In this document: piece after piece, positions 1-8,955 of the stretch | Numbering within the stretch: position 1 is the first letter of the stretch | Layout of the letters: every line of letters starts with the position of its first letter | Origin: DTU015 sp012837895 | GTDB lineage: Bacteria; Bacillota; Sulfobacillia; Fermentithermobacillales; Fermentithermobacillaceae | Reading direction: 5' to 3' | Assembly (NCBI GenBank): GCA_050952085.1 | Contig: JBMNKH010000001.1 | Span: 248,001 to 312,000 of the forward strand | Length of the DNA: 64,000 bases | Notes under the pieces: generated by a model | Databases searched by the model: none | What the model was told of the DNA's origin: nothing | Seen by the model: the letters and a program-made list of their open reading frames with translations, nothing else | Made by a program: the position numbers and the translations under genes

Positions 1-492
1 GGCGGGACCGCAGTAGCGCCGCCTACCCTCGAAGACGACGTGGGGCTGCCAACCCTGTACGGCCTTGTGCGCGCAGTCGATTGGCTTGAAGAACAAGGAA
101 TGCGGGACCGCTTCAGCGTTATCGCAGCAGGTGGGCTAAGAACTCCAGGCCACTTCCTCAAGGCGCTGGCTGTAGGGGCCGATGCTGTGTATATCGGAAC
201 GATTGCAGTGCTGGCGGCAGTACACACCCAGGTAGCCAAGGTGATACCGGAAGCGGTGCCTGCCCAGATGGTCCTCTACGATGGCAAGTACGCGGATAAA
301 CTTGATGTAAAGCAGGCAGCAACCAGCCTTGCCAACTTCCTGAACTCTTGCACCGAAGAGATGAAACTTGCGCTCCAGGCTCTGGGGAAGAAGTCCGTCA
401 CCCAATTGTCCCGTGAAGATCTGGTGACCACATGCAAGGACCTGGCTGAGTTCATGAACATACGGTACGCCGGAAGTTCCCGGAGACAATAA
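1..492 (+). CDS. FMN-binding glutamate synthase-like protein, C-terminal part (5' truncated)
   Basis: The reading frame is open from base 1, so the gene starts outside the window. The visible 163 residues open with GGTAVAPPTLEDDVGLPTL, then AAGGLRTPGHFLKALAVGAD and a glycine-rich phosphate-binding stretch. This is the FMN-binding TIM-barrel end of the glutamate synthase (GltB-like/archaeal-type) family, which in its full form transfers glutamine nitrogen to 2-oxoglutarate. The tail after the barrel (KKSVTQLSREDLVTTCKDLA) fits the helical C-terminus of stand-alone members. Without the N-terminal half it cannot be seen whether iron-sulfur or amidotransferase domains are attached, so the enzyme may be a GltB-like paralogue of other function. 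The family call is fairly safe; the exact reaction is not. Confidence 0.75.
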   Translation, partial: GGTAVAPPTLEDDVGLPTLYGLVRAVDWLEEQGMRDRFSVIAAGGLRTPGHFLKALAVGADAVYIGTIAVLAAVHTQVAKVIPEAVPAQMVLYDGKYADKLDVKQAATSLANFLNSCTEEMKLALQALGKKSVTQLSREDLVTTCKDLAEFMNIRYAGSSRRQ

Positions 493-602
493 CGAATGAA
501 TAGGAGACCAGCTGAACGGTCCGCAGGCCGATGGCATCCGGTGCCCACACGAGCACACCGGCGGCACATCCACTTCACCGCGCTCTGGCGGCAAGAAGAA
601 CC

Positions 603-851
603 CTACACGGTCTCGTCTAACCCATTGGTGTTCTCTGTCGGCTGTGCTGTTTCAGAAAGGATGCTTTTCGCCAAGTCCGCGTCCTTCCCAGGCACAAATA
701 CCTTAATCGGCGTCAAGCCCGGATATACGCTTGAAGGCAGAGAAGACCGGAACACCACCTCTATGCCGTAAGACTCAAGAGCTGAGCGAAGGAGCTCCCT
801 CTCCGCCTCCGTCGTCACCGTACCAATCTTGATGAGTTTTGCGCCGTCCAT
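603..851 (-). CDS. DUF2007-family small protein (putative signal-transducing protein)
   Basis: An 82-residue protein starting at the ATG MDGAKLIKIGTVTTEAERE, with an AGGGG-like ribosome site about 9 nt upstream; the frame also extends further upstream but that part looks non-coding. The pattern hydrophobic strand, T-x-x-E-A-x-x-L-R-S-A-L-E-S-x-G-I-E-V, then a P-x-x-I-x-V-x-V-P strand and a closing helix is typical of DUF2007, small cytosolic ferredoxin-fold proteins sometimes called putative signal-transducing proteins. No enzymatic residues are evident. It stands alone between the glutamate synthase-like gene and the ABC exporter, on the exporter's strand, about 200 nt downstream of the exporter's second gene. 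Confidence 0.6.
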   Translation of the reverse strand: MDGAKLIKIGTVTTEAERELLRSALESYGIEVVFRSSLPSSVYPGLTPIKVFVPGKDADLAKSILSETAQPTENTNGLDETV

Positions 852-1050
852 GGAATCAGCCCCTGTTCTGCACCATGCTGCCACGTTCTTTCCTATTTTG
901 CCCCTATTCTGCCCTGGCCTGCCCCGGTCCTTCTCCAAGCCACACCACCGGTATCGGAAAACATAGTCTTCCATTCGCCCATTCTCATACCGTCCGGCAT
1001 GGGGTGGCCAATATGATATGGCGGTTGTACGGTGCCGTCATTGACTCAGA

Positions 1051-2979
1051 TCATCGCCGGTACCACTGGGACTGCTCTGCGTGGAGCCGGGCGTACTCAC
1101 CATTGAGCTCAATCAGCGAATCGTGAGTCCCGTCTTCCACAATTCTGCCGTCCTTGAACACTATTATCCGGTCGCACAGGGAAGCAACGCTGATCCGGTG
1201 GGTCACCATGATCACCGTGCGGTCCCTGGACATCTCGAGATACCGTCTGAAGATATCGGCTTCCGCCAGAGGATCAAGGTTCGATGTGGGTTCGTCGAGG
1301 ATAATGAAGTCCCGGTCCCTGTACCAACCCCGTGCGATGGCAAGTTTCTGCCACTGCCCGCCCGAAAGCTCAGTGCCGCCCAGGTCCTTGCCCAACAAAG
1401 CATCGCCCGGAGGCCCGTCAAAGCCGGCAGACGCTAGGGCTGCCTCGATCTCCCCTTCGTCCCGCGCTCTGGCAGTATCCCCGATGTGCACGTTATCGGC
1501 TACAGTGAAGGTGTTGTACCTGGCAGGGTCCTGGCACACAGCCGACATGGCCCCATATCTCGATGCAAGCCTGATTTCCTCCACAGGGATGCCGTTGATC
1601 AGAAGCAGTCCGTCTGAAGGGTGTAACATGCCGCTTACCAGCTTGACGAAGGTGGTTTTCCCCGCACCGTTTTCGCCTACCAGCGCGACCTTTTCGCCCC
1701 GCCGTATGACGACATCGATATCTCTGAGCACGTACTTGTCGGTAAGGGGGTATCGGTACCTCAGCTTCTTGGCTTCAACAGTGTTAACGCTTTCTATGGA
1801 GTGTCCGGCGTCAACTTCCTCGGGAAGGTCAACCAGATCGAAGAACACGCCTGCTTCGTTCTTCTTGGATACGAAGGAAGCCGCCGATGAAAACAGCCCC
1901 GATGTATCTGAAATAAGCGCCTGAACCAGGAGGATGACGCTCCCCAGTTGCCCGATGGTGATAAGGCCCTTGGTCATGAGCACGATGGCCAACACGTTGG
2001 CACCGGCCAGGGCTAACGCCGACACGGTGCTGGATGCCAATCCCAGAAGCGCCCTCCGCATCTGGGTGTCCTTTTCCTGCCTGGCGTATTCGTCGCTCAG
2101 TTGTTTCCACTTATCGAAGAAGAACCCATGCAGTCCAAGAGCCTTGACTTCCTTGGCGGCCGGCCCCAGCATCAATCGTTCATAGTACCCGAATTCGCGC
2201 CGGAGCTTAGTGTTATCTTTGATCAACCGGAACCGGAGCCTGTGATCGATGTAGGTGGAGTACAACACCGGTACCGGAGCTATGAGCACAATGATAGTCA
2301 AGACCGGGTGAAATGCCCACAACAGTGCAGCGATACTGATCACACCCACAGCCTTTGCAATGATCATGTAACCGCCTATCATTACCTGACGGTTAAACTC
2401 GCTGGATTCGTCCACGCCGGCAAATGCGAACACGCGCTCTATCAGGTCGTTTATCTTCGGCACTTCCATGAACTCGGCACGAAGGGAAGCTATCTTCCTG
2501 AACAGCCTGGAGTAAAACAGTTCCTGGAAGCGGTTCATCTGCACCAGGTCGAGCCCTTCGATGGTCTCCCTGCCCGGCTCCGTGTATCGTTCGAGAAGAT
2601 GACACAAGAAGCCCACCATGTAATACGCAACCACAAGCGCTATTAGCGGAAACACGCCGGCGCCCGGCTGATGGGCAATCGCCCCATCAAGGTATTTCCC
2701 CCACAGGTATGCCGCTACGGGACGCAGGAGGCTCAGGGCTACCGTCAGGGATATGTATATCGCGCAGATGGCCTTGGCAGATGACACCACATACACAAAC
2801 AGCCTGGCCAGGTGCCTCAGAGTGCCCCGGTTTTCCTTCAGCAGCGCGGCCTCGACCCGGGCGGCGTTGTCTTCCCGTATGATGCTATTGCTCATGCCCC
2901 GCCCAGGCCCGGCACCGATTTCAGCCATGGAGGCACCGCCCGGACCATGGCCCGGTTCAACCGAGGACGGATGACTCAT
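1051..2979 (-). CDS. ABC exporter half-transporter (membrane domain plus ATPase), second gene of a pair
   Basis: About 642 residues. The N-terminal half has roughly six membrane segments, and the C-terminal ATPase carries Walker A GENGAGKTT, signature TELSGGQWQKLAIARG, Walker B FIILDEPTSNLDP and switch-histidine region VTHRIS. It therefore couples ATP hydrolysis to export of an unknown substrate. I place the start at the ATG of MSHPSSVEP, because the GGGGAAGGGG ribosome site abuts the in-frame GTG three codons upstream and sits 9 nt from this ATG. The start lies inside the 3' end of the upstream half-transporter, so the two are translationally coupled and probably form a heterodimer. No substrate-defining neighbour is present; lipids, peptides or drugs are all possible. 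Confidence 0.85.
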   Translation of the reverse strand: MSHPSSVEPGHGPGGASMAEIGAGPGRGMSNSIIREDNAARVEAALLKENRGTLRHLARLFVYVVSSAKAICAIYISLTVALSLLRPVAAYLWGKYLDGAIAHQPGAGVFPLIALVVAYYMVGFLCHLLERYTEPGRETIEGLDLVQMNRFQELFYSRLFRKIASLRAEFMEVPKINDLIERVFAFAGVDESSEFNRQVMIGGYMIIAKAVGVISIAALLWAFHPVLTIIVLIAPVPVLYSTYIDHRLRFRLIKDNTKLRREFGYYERLMLGPAAKEVKALGLHGFFFDKWKQLSDEYARQEKDTQMRRALLGLASSTVSALALAGANVLAIVLMTKGLITIGQLGSVILLVQALISDTSGLFSSAASFVSKKNEAGVFFDLVDLPEEVDAGHSIESVNTVEAKKLRYRYPLTDKYVLRDIDVVIRRGEKVALVGENGAGKTTFVKLVSGMLHPSDGLLLINGIPVEEIRLASRYGAMSAVCQDPARYNTFTVADNVHIGDTARARDEGEIEAALASAGFDGPPGDALLGKDLGGTELSGGQWQKLAIARGWYRDRDFIILDEPTSNLDPLAEADIFRRYLEMSRDRTVIMVTHRISVASLCDRIIVFKDGRIVEDGTHDSLIELNGEYARLHAEQSQWYRR

Positions 2980-4822
2980 CCCGGTCACCCCCTTCCCCGG
3001 CTAAAGCGCCCTTTACGTACCACTGTTTCTGGGCGTTGAACATGTCGGCGTAAAGCCCGCCCTGGGCCATGAGCTGTTCGTGGGTACCCTCCTGGGTAAC
3101 CATCCCGTCCTGGATCACCAGGATCCTGTCAGTGATCATGGTGGAAGCCAGTCGGTGGGTGATGAAAATGGCCGTCTTGCCCTCTGCCATTTCGGCGAAC
3201 TCCCGGTAAAGCTCGCTTTCAGCTATGGGGTCCAGCTGACTGGTGGGCTCGTCCAGGAGCAGGATGGGCTTGTCCCCCATGAAAGCCCTGGCGATAGCAA
3301 CCCGCTGCCATTGGCCTCCGGAAAGGTCCACGCCCCCTTCGAAGTCCCTGCCCAGAATTGTGTCATAGCCCTGAGGAAGGCTGTCGGCAAACTCATCCAC
3401 CTTGCCTTTGCGGGCTGCAGTTTCCAGTGTTTCAGGATCGTCAATGTGCTCAAGATAGCCGACCCCGATGTTCTCCTTGAGGGAAATGGAGTATTTCACG
3501 AAGTCCTGGAACACAGGGCCGAAGATCCGGGTCCGAACCTTGCGGGAGTAAGACGCAAGGGGTCGGCCGCCCAGCAGGATCTCGCCCCGGTCCGGCTCGA
3601 ACAGCCTGAGCAGGAGCTTGACTATGGTGGTCTTGCCCTGACCGTTCTCACCCACCAGGGACAGCTTCTCCCCTTCTTTGACGTGGAATGAAATACCTTT
3701 CAAGATATAGCGGTCAGTACCCGGGTACCTAAACCACACGTCCCGGAACTCGATGTCGCAGCTTTGAGGCTCCTCATCGCTGCCGTCATCGGGCTCTTCT
3801 GAAAGGGCTAGATACTTGCCGCAATAGTCGAAGAAGTTAATGTGATAATGGCTGTATCTGACAGTGGCTATGAACCAGTCAAAGTTCTCAAACACGGTCG
3901 TAAGCATGGAAGCTGAAAGCGCCACGAACGCGCCTACCGTGATCTGCCCTGACAGGTACAGACGCAATATGAGCAAGGTGTTGGCGAGTTTGGCAAACTT
4001 GGTGATGTTCTCTCCGGTAAAATGGGTTTTGAGATGCCTGAAGTAGAAGGTTTCCCACTGGCGGTTCCTGGCATTGAGGCGGGACCTGTAGGTGTCGATT
4101 AGATAATCCGACGCCCCGAAAAGCTTGGCCTCGTTAAGGTGGCTCCTGGACCTGAGATAACCGCCTAGAGTGTGATACGCCCTTTCCCTCGCCCAGTAGC
4201 TCTCGATCTCTTCATAGATGTTCTTGCTGTATTTTGCCTGGTACCACGTCTCAGCTATGACCGGGATAAGGATGGTCAGGATCAGCCACCACTTGATTGA
4301 GACCACGTAGACCAAGATGCCCAGGCCATACACGAGCCCCTCGAGCCCCATCACATACATGGGGAACAGGTGGCGGGCGGAGTTCTCGGCCCTGCGGTAA
4401 GCCTTGTCGATGATCTCCATCGAGGACTCGCTTTCAAGGTGCTCGTACTTCATCCGGCTGAGTTTGTCGAGCATCCGGCCTTTGAACTTGGTGCGCAGGA
4501 TGAGCAGGGACCGGGGTTCGACGAAACCGTATACATATACACCCTCCAGCAGGCCGGGCAACACAGAAAGCACTACAAAAAGGACGAGGTACGGCAGGTA
4601 TTCGCGGTATGTGATAAGACCCCGGGCCAAGGCGATCCCGTCATCAAGCAAACGCTTGTTCAGGAACAAGCCCAGCAGCTTCATGATCCCCAAGGCAAGG
4701 GCTACGGCGAATACGGAAACCACCATCACCGGGGCTTCGGCTGAAAGGATGCCGAGTAGTTCCCGGTATGCCCTGATGATGCGTCCGAAGTAGCTTTCTC
4801 CCTTTAGTCCCTCAAGGCTCAT
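2957..4822 (-). CDS. ABC exporter half-transporter (membrane domain plus ATPase), first gene of a pair
   Basis: A 621-residue full-length half-transporter. The membrane domain (about residues 1-330) has six hydrophobic segments. The nucleotide-binding domain has Walker A GENGQGKTT, Q-loop GPVFQDFVKY, signature VDLSGGQWQRVAIARA, Walker B ILLLDEPTSQLDP and H-loop FITHRLAS. Both ATP sites look complete in this gene and in its partner. The start ATG follows a GGGGGGAGGGG ribosome site. The gene is first in a two-gene minus-strand operon and overlaps its partner. Heterodimeric exporters of this type move drugs, peptides or lipids outward; the sequence alone does not identify the substrate. Confidence 0.87.
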   Translation of the reverse strand: MSLEGLKGESYFGRIIRAYRELLGILSAEAPVMVVSVFAVALALGIMKLLGLFLNKRLLDDGIALARGLITYREYLPYLVLFVVLSVLPGLLEGVYVYGFVEPRSLLILRTKFKGRMLDKLSRMKYEHLESESSMEIIDKAYRRAENSARHLFPMYVMGLEGLVYGLGILVYVVSIKWWLILTILIPVIAETWYQAKYSKNIYEEIESYWARERAYHTLGGYLRSRSHLNEAKLFGASDYLIDTYRSRLNARNRQWETFYFRHLKTHFTGENITKFAKLANTLLILRLYLSGQITVGAFVALSASMLTTVFENFDWFIATVRYSHYHINFFDYCGKYLALSEEPDDGSDEEPQSCDIEFRDVWFRYPGTDRYILKGISFHVKEGEKLSLVGENGQGKTTIVKLLLRLFEPDRGEILLGGRPLASYSRKVRTRIFGPVFQDFVKYSISLKENIGVGYLEHIDDPETLETAARKGKVDEFADSLPQGYDTILGRDFEGGVDLSGGQWQRVAIARAFMGDKPILLLDEPTSQLDPIAESELYREFAEMAEGKTAIFITHRLASTMITDRILVIQDGMVTQEGTHEQLMAQGGLYADMFNAQKQWYVKGALAGEGGDRDESSVLG

Positions 4823-4933
4823 CGGGCCCCTCCCCCCTTGCGCCCACTTGGAGCCTTTCGCCTGGGATATTCGACAGAGCCCTGTAACATCCTACCATAA
4901 TTGTCACCTTGCACAAGGAGGGAGGGTAGACAA

Positions 4934-5641
4934 CTAAGCAGAGGGGCATCTATACCACCACCCGTGTTCTGTCAACCGGAGGACCGGAGATGCATCGTTC
5001 CACACCTTCACTTCTATGTTCAGCCTGGTATTCACGTCGAATCCGCCACCCAGTACAGACACTATCCTGCCCGATAGACAAGCCCCTCCTTTAGCCCTCC
5101 GAACCATGCTATGGGCAACGCTCTTTCGTAGATATCCTAAATCCTCGCCCCTGGCGCTCAGTACCTTGATAGCCTTGGGATCGTAGGGGTTGAGCATCTC
5201 CCATACAAGGGCCACCGGTTCTCCCGTGACCAAGTTCTCCAACCTTTCCCACCTGCCCTCGTATGCCAGACCGACCACCCTGGTCAGGAATTCCGGGGCC
5301 TCTTGGTAGAAGCTGTCTACAAGTCCCGCCAGGTCTGGCCCTAGAATCGCGCCCAAGGCCAGGCCGAGGGGGCCGTAACACTCGGCCTTGCCGAAGCTTC
5401 CGTGGACGTCCTCGGCCACCATGTTAAGCAGCCTATCGGGTTCAACCGAGCGCTTAAGCAGCCGGATCTCAGGTTCGCCCCATGTCCGCACACAGCCAAG
5501 CATCTTGGCAGCGGCGCTCAGGGCGCCTTTTCTGATAAGCACAATCCCCGACAGTAGAAACGGCAAGTGCAACTCATCGCCCTTGAAACCGTCCAATCCG
5601 CCATTGGCCATTAACTCTGTAAGCAATTGCTTCACGCCCAT
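4934..5641 (-). CDS. HIRAN-domain protein of unknown function
   Basis: 235 residues. The C-terminal third contains LVWEMLNPYDPKAIKVLSA followed by EDLGYLRKSVAHSMV, the signature of the HIRAN domain (N-x-Y-D-P-x-A-I-x-V then G-Y-L/I-x-x-x-x-A). HIRAN domains bind single-stranded 3' ends or damaged DNA in larger helicase proteins and also occur as small bacterial proteins of unknown role. The first 130 residues match no family I recognise and have no membrane segments or signal peptide. The ATG is preceded by GAGGAAGTGA. No helicase or nuclease gene is adjacent; the ABC exporter lies 110 nt downstream on the same strand. Confidence 0.65.
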   Translation of the reverse strand: MGVKQLLTELMANGGLDGFKGDELHLPFLLSGIVLIRKGALSAAAKMLGCVRTWGEPEIRLLKRSVEPDRLLNMVAEDVHGSFGKAECYGPLGLALGAILGPDLAGLVDSFYQEAPEFLTRVVGLAYEGRWERLENLVTGEPVALVWEMLNPYDPKAIKVLSARGEDLGYLRKSVAHSMVRRAKGGACLSGRIVSVLGGGFDVNTRLNIEVKVWNDASPVLRLTEHGWWYRCPSA

Positions 5642-5778
5642 TCACTTCCTCTGACAAATCTCCAAGGGGTTCAGTTTCCAGCCACCAGCCTCGCCTGCCC
5701 GGGTCACATCTGCCGGTGTTTGATACAGCTTCGCCGGTTGGACCCATCTGGCTCAGTTCTCCCTAGATCGTACAAGAA

Positions 5779-5805
5779 TCACTCCGACACACAGTGTCGG
5801 AGTGA
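5779..5805 (-). terminator. 12-bp perfect hairpin downstream of the S41 peptidase gene
   Basis: TCACTCCGACAC, loop ACA, then GTGTCGGAGTGA: a perfect 12-bp stem with a 3-nt loop, 26 nt past the stop of the minus-strand peptidase gene. On that strand the stem is followed by a weak T-rich stretch (ATTCTTGT), so termination is plausible but not textbook. The core CTCCGACACA-AG-GTCGGA recurs at 27434-27453, so this may belong to a dispersed hairpin family. Confidence 0.45.
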
Positions 5806-5830
5806 CTTACAACCCAAGGATACAGGGGTA

Positions 5831-7420
5831 CTAGATAGCGTTGCCCCTTCCTGCAAGCTCCAGGCATTTCCGCAACACCGTGTCTGAGCCGGGGTCCGGG
5901 CAAGCTGCAGGTTTGTCCTGGGCTGCAGCTTTGAGCAGGTCCTCAACGGTTTGTTCAACCAACACGTGGGGTAGAGTATGCACTTCTTCGTTTACCGTCA
6001 TATCCGGATTGATGCCCATAGCCATGGGAAAGATGAACACCAGGCCGCTGTGGGGCAGCCTGCACACTAGTGATTCCCAACCTATCCCATCCCCGCCGGT
6101 ATGTGAGCCCACAAGGGTGGCAAACCCGCTCCACTTGCAAAACACCGCAAAGCTTTCCGCTGCGGAAAACACCCGGTCATCTACAAGGAGAAACACCTTG
6201 CCCCTGTACCGGATAGATTCTTCGTCAGGTTTCAAACTCTTGGGTATGATGAAGGGGTTCCTGAAGGCGCCCGACATGACCTCAGCAGGCAGCTTGAGAT
6301 GGGTCCGGCTGCGTTCAATCAGATACTCAGCTCCCGCCCTGGATTCAAGCCATTCAGCAAAGGGGCGCGCCAGAGCCCCATCCCGGAGGGCAATGGCGGT
6401 CGTCACCTCCAACTCTTCGGAGGCCAAAAGGGACACGATCCGGTGCCAAGCCGGGTCCTGGCCTCCTGGGTTCCCTCGTATATCTATGATAAGGGCAGGT
6501 ACTTCCTTGATATCATGGAAGAATGCCTTGAGCAGGGCCGTTTCCTGCTCCATCTTATGACGGTCAGACCAGAAGGTCATGGAAGCTACCCGCAGGTAGG
6601 CGACATTGTCTCCCCTGCCGTCCTTCAGAAGGCACGAGTAAAGGTTTCCGGCGGTGCGGGGATATGGGTTACCTGATGCAGCCATGTCCAATACCGGAGA
6701 GCGGGTCCAGGCCACTCTGTACTGTCCGGTTCGCCCCGGTATTGACAGCTCTCTACGAGTATCGTCAAGGTTTACAAGGCCGAGTCGCACCGTTCCCTCG
6801 GGTAGCAACAGTACGCCTTGGTACAGCCGTTTTCGAATGGGATCGTACTTGAGCAGCCCCGTGCCACGTAGTCCGGCCACATAGTCGTGGACGTCTTGGC
6901 CGTTCACCTTTTCGATCAGCAGACCCTCCTGTATATCAACTGTATCCTCCAAAGCCGGCGCAACGCCAACCACCACGTAATCGCCCCCGCTGTAAACCGC
7001 CTCCATTGAGGGGAAGGTATCTTCCCGTTGTTCAGGTTCTCGGGATAAGGTCTGCCACCGTTCCGCTACATCAGGATCGATCCCTTCAAACCGGGCAGCC
7101 CACGCATCCCAAAAGTTGTCATCGACACCCGGAGGGCGCGGCACAAGAGTAGCCTCGATCCTGCCGGCAATACCCGTGTGGCCGTTGTTGATCAGGAGCA
7201 GTATCCTTCGTATCGCCCGGGCGAACTCCCGGTCGTCCCTGGTTTCCTTCACCAGGCTCCTGAACTCGCGGTAGTGGGCTAGCCAATCGTACCCCTCAAC
7301 CCTTGCTTTTAGGCAGATAAAGGGATGGTTGTCCCTTATGACTTGAAATAGGTGTTCAAAATCAGCGGCTTTCTGGTCCGGGGTAAGCCGGTTTCCGGTA
7401 AGATGCTGCTTCTCACACAT
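5831..7420 (-). CDS. S41-family peptidase (tail-specific protease-like)
   Basis: 529 residues without a signal peptide, so probably cytoplasmic. The C-terminal half shows ALIIDIRGNPGGQDP, then FLLVDDRVFSAAESFA with the likely catalytic serine (near residue 418), and VGSHTGGDGIGWES: the core strands and nucleophile region of S41 (CtpA/tricorn-like) serine peptidases. The N-terminal 150 residues form a helical cap (HPFICLKARVEGYDWLAHY) common in Clostridial members. No clear PDZ domain is visible. The ATG follows AAAGGAG with a 10-nt spacer. It is a single gene; peptide or protein turnover is the likely role, substrate unknown. Confidence 0.8.
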   Translation of the reverse strand: MCEKQHLTGNRLTPDQKAADFEHLFQVIRDNHPFICLKARVEGYDWLAHYREFRSLVKETRDDREFARAIRRILLLINNGHTGIAGRIEATLVPRPPGVDDNFWDAWAARFEGIDPDVAERWQTLSREPEQREDTFPSMEAVYSGGDYVVVGVAPALEDTVDIQEGLLIEKVNGQDVHDYVAGLRGTGLLKYDPIRKRLYQGVLLLPEGTVRLGLVNLDDTRRELSIPGRTGQYRVAWTRSPVLDMAASGNPYPRTAGNLYSCLLKDGRGDNVAYLRVASMTFWSDRHKMEQETALLKAFFHDIKEVPALIIDIRGNPGGQDPAWHRIVSLLASEELEVTTAIALRDGALARPFAEWLESRAGAEYLIERSRTHLKLPAEVMSGAFRNPFIIPKSLKPDEESIRYRGKVFLLVDDRVFSAAESFAVFCKWSGFATLVGSHTGGDGIGWESLVCRLPHSGLVFIFPMAMGINPDMTVNEEVHTLPHVLVEQTVEDLLKAAAQDKPAACPDPGSDTVLRKCLELAGRGNAI

Positions 7421-7783
7421 ATCCCCAAGCTCCTTTCCTTGACTTGGCTAATATGCCTTTCACCGCGACACAAGGGCATCCACAAGCGACCTCAGCCGGT
7501 CTGCTGATGCGCGGTCATCCCTTAGGCTGATGGTGGTGCCGCGCGAGCTGGAAGAGTGCTTCCCCATGAATATGAAATCAGTTACATGCTTAAACCAAGC
7601 TCAGGGTGTGGTCCGAGTCGAGCCTCGTTTAGATACGCGTATTCTTCACGAAGGGTCTAAAACCCTCCCACGGACCATGACCCTGCTGCAGGATTTCTTT
7701 CCCCGAGACAAGAAGTACCGGTTAGTGAGCGATAAGCCCGGCTGCTGGACACGGGCAAGCCGGTGAGAACGGAGGCTTCGTAC
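7421..7783. other. Divergent intergenic region, no gene supported
   Basis: 363 nt between the divergently read S41 peptidase and serine hydrolase genes. A 78-codon plus-strand frame (7530-7766) exists but has no ribosome site and no recognisable sequence. The region should carry both promoters, but I see no convincing -35/-10 pair. Confidence 0.5.
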
Positions 7784-8590
7784 ATGGATCAACCACTTCG
7801 GGCTACAGGTGCTTTCACAGGGTATGAAGATGAGCTTCTTGAAATCCTTAAGCGTGCAGGCGGCGAATGGGGCATAGCTATCGAAGCCCTGGACGGGAAA
7901 GACAGCATTTACCTTAGCGAGGAAGCTCCCCTCTTGTCAGCTTCTGTCATCAAGATCCCCATCATGATGGCAGCCTTCCACGAAGCCAGGGAAGGCAGGA
8001 TCCGCCTGGATGACACTTACATCTTGAGGAGCCAGGACAAAGTGGGAGGCTCCGGCGTGCTCAAGGAGCTCCATTCAGGACTGGAGATAACCCTGCTCGA
8101 CACCATCAACCTGATGATAGTGGTAAGCGACAATACGGCAACCAACATCGTCATCGACACGGTGGGCAAAGACGTGATCAATCTGTACATGGAGAGCAAG
8201 GGATGTACCGGTAGCAGGTTGGAATCCCACCTTATGAGGCCAAAGCCCAGAGGCCCGTGGAACACGATAACCGCCAAGGACATTGCGCTGCTGTTGAGGG
8301 GCCTGGCGGAAAGGACCATAGAAAACCCAGGGGACTGTGACTCAATGATGGCAATACTGAGGCGGCAGCAGATCAACGAAAAGCTCCCTCGTTACCTGCC
8401 CCGTGAAGCCGTGTGCGCCCACAAGACAGGCGAGATGCAGGGCGTAACCCATGATGCGGGTATCATCAGCGGACCCAATGTCAGCTTCGTGATTGTGTGC
8501 CTATCTCAAGACCTGGAGGACACCCGCATAGGAGTGGACGTAATCGGTAGGGCCGCCAGGTGGGCCTATGATATCCTATCCGGGCGATGA
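7784..8590 (+). CDS. Class A beta-lactamase-like serine hydrolase
   Basis: 268 residues from ATG MDQPLRATG, chosen because GGAGG lies 8 nt upstream; an in-frame GTG 21 nt earlier lacks a site. The three hallmark motifs of the penicillin-recognising fold are in order: S-x-x-K (SASVIKIP), S-D-N (VVSDNTATN) and K-T-G (AHKTGEMQGV). A class A omega-loop glutamate with the usual E-x-x-L-N context is not evident, so it may be a peptidoglycan- or D-peptide-acting hydrolase rather than a resistance enzyme. No signal peptide is visible, which also argues against a secreted beta-lactamase. Single gene followed by a strong hairpin (8742-8765). Confidence 0.78.
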   Translation: MDQPLRATGAFTGYEDELLEILKRAGGEWGIAIEALDGKDSIYLSEEAPLLSASVIKIPIMMAAFHEAREGRIRLDDTYILRSQDKVGGSGVLKELHSGLEITLLDTINLMIVVSDNTATNIVIDTVGKDVINLYMESKGCTGSRLESHLMRPKPRGPWNTITAKDIALLLRGLAERTIENPGDCDSMMAILRRQQINEKLPRYLPREAVCAHKTGEMQGVTHDAGIISGPNVSFVIVCLSQDLEDTRIGVDVIGRAARWAYDILSGR

Positions 8591-8955
8591 ACCTACCGGG
8601 AAATGGGACGGTGTACGGTAGTAAGTCGAAGGCAGTGAGCCGGTCGAACTAGATGAAGCACACGGACGGGAAATCAGGCACTGGTAGGTCGGCAGCTGAA
8701 ATCCGGTGTAACCGGGATGAGGCATGATGAAGCATACGGAAAACAGGGGCGGTTCCGCCCCTGTTGCCATTCAGATTGGCTGGCTCCATGAGTGAGTCTC
8801 CTGCCACGTATCTAACGATCATACTGCTATAGTATTGGTATCCTACCGGTATCCTGTTAAACAGGGTTTTAGTAGCCGGTTAGTATGTTAATGATATCCT
8901 AATCCATGGCGCAGTAACATCCTATTGCTGCCCCATCGCCGTCCTCCGGTAACTC
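8591..8955. other. Convergent intergenic region with a hairpin
   Basis: 365 nt between the 3' ends of the serine hydrolase and the phosphoribosyltransferase. It contains two copies of a short motif (GAAGCACACGGA near 8654 and GAAGCATACGGA near 8730) and the palindrome at 8742-8765. No coding frame is supported. Confidence 0.5.
8742..8765. terminator. GC-rich 11-bp palindrome between convergent genes
   Basis: AACAGGGGCGG and CCGCCCCTGTT separated by TT. The perfect 11-bp stem lies between two converging genes and could stop transcription from both sides. Neither side has a clear T-run, so intrinsic termination is only inferred. Confidence 0.4.

Noticed and set aside
7530..7766. 78-codon plus-strand frame before the serine hydrolase
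   Set aside because: No ribosome site, no recognisable sequence, and it overlaps the probable promoter region of the next gene.
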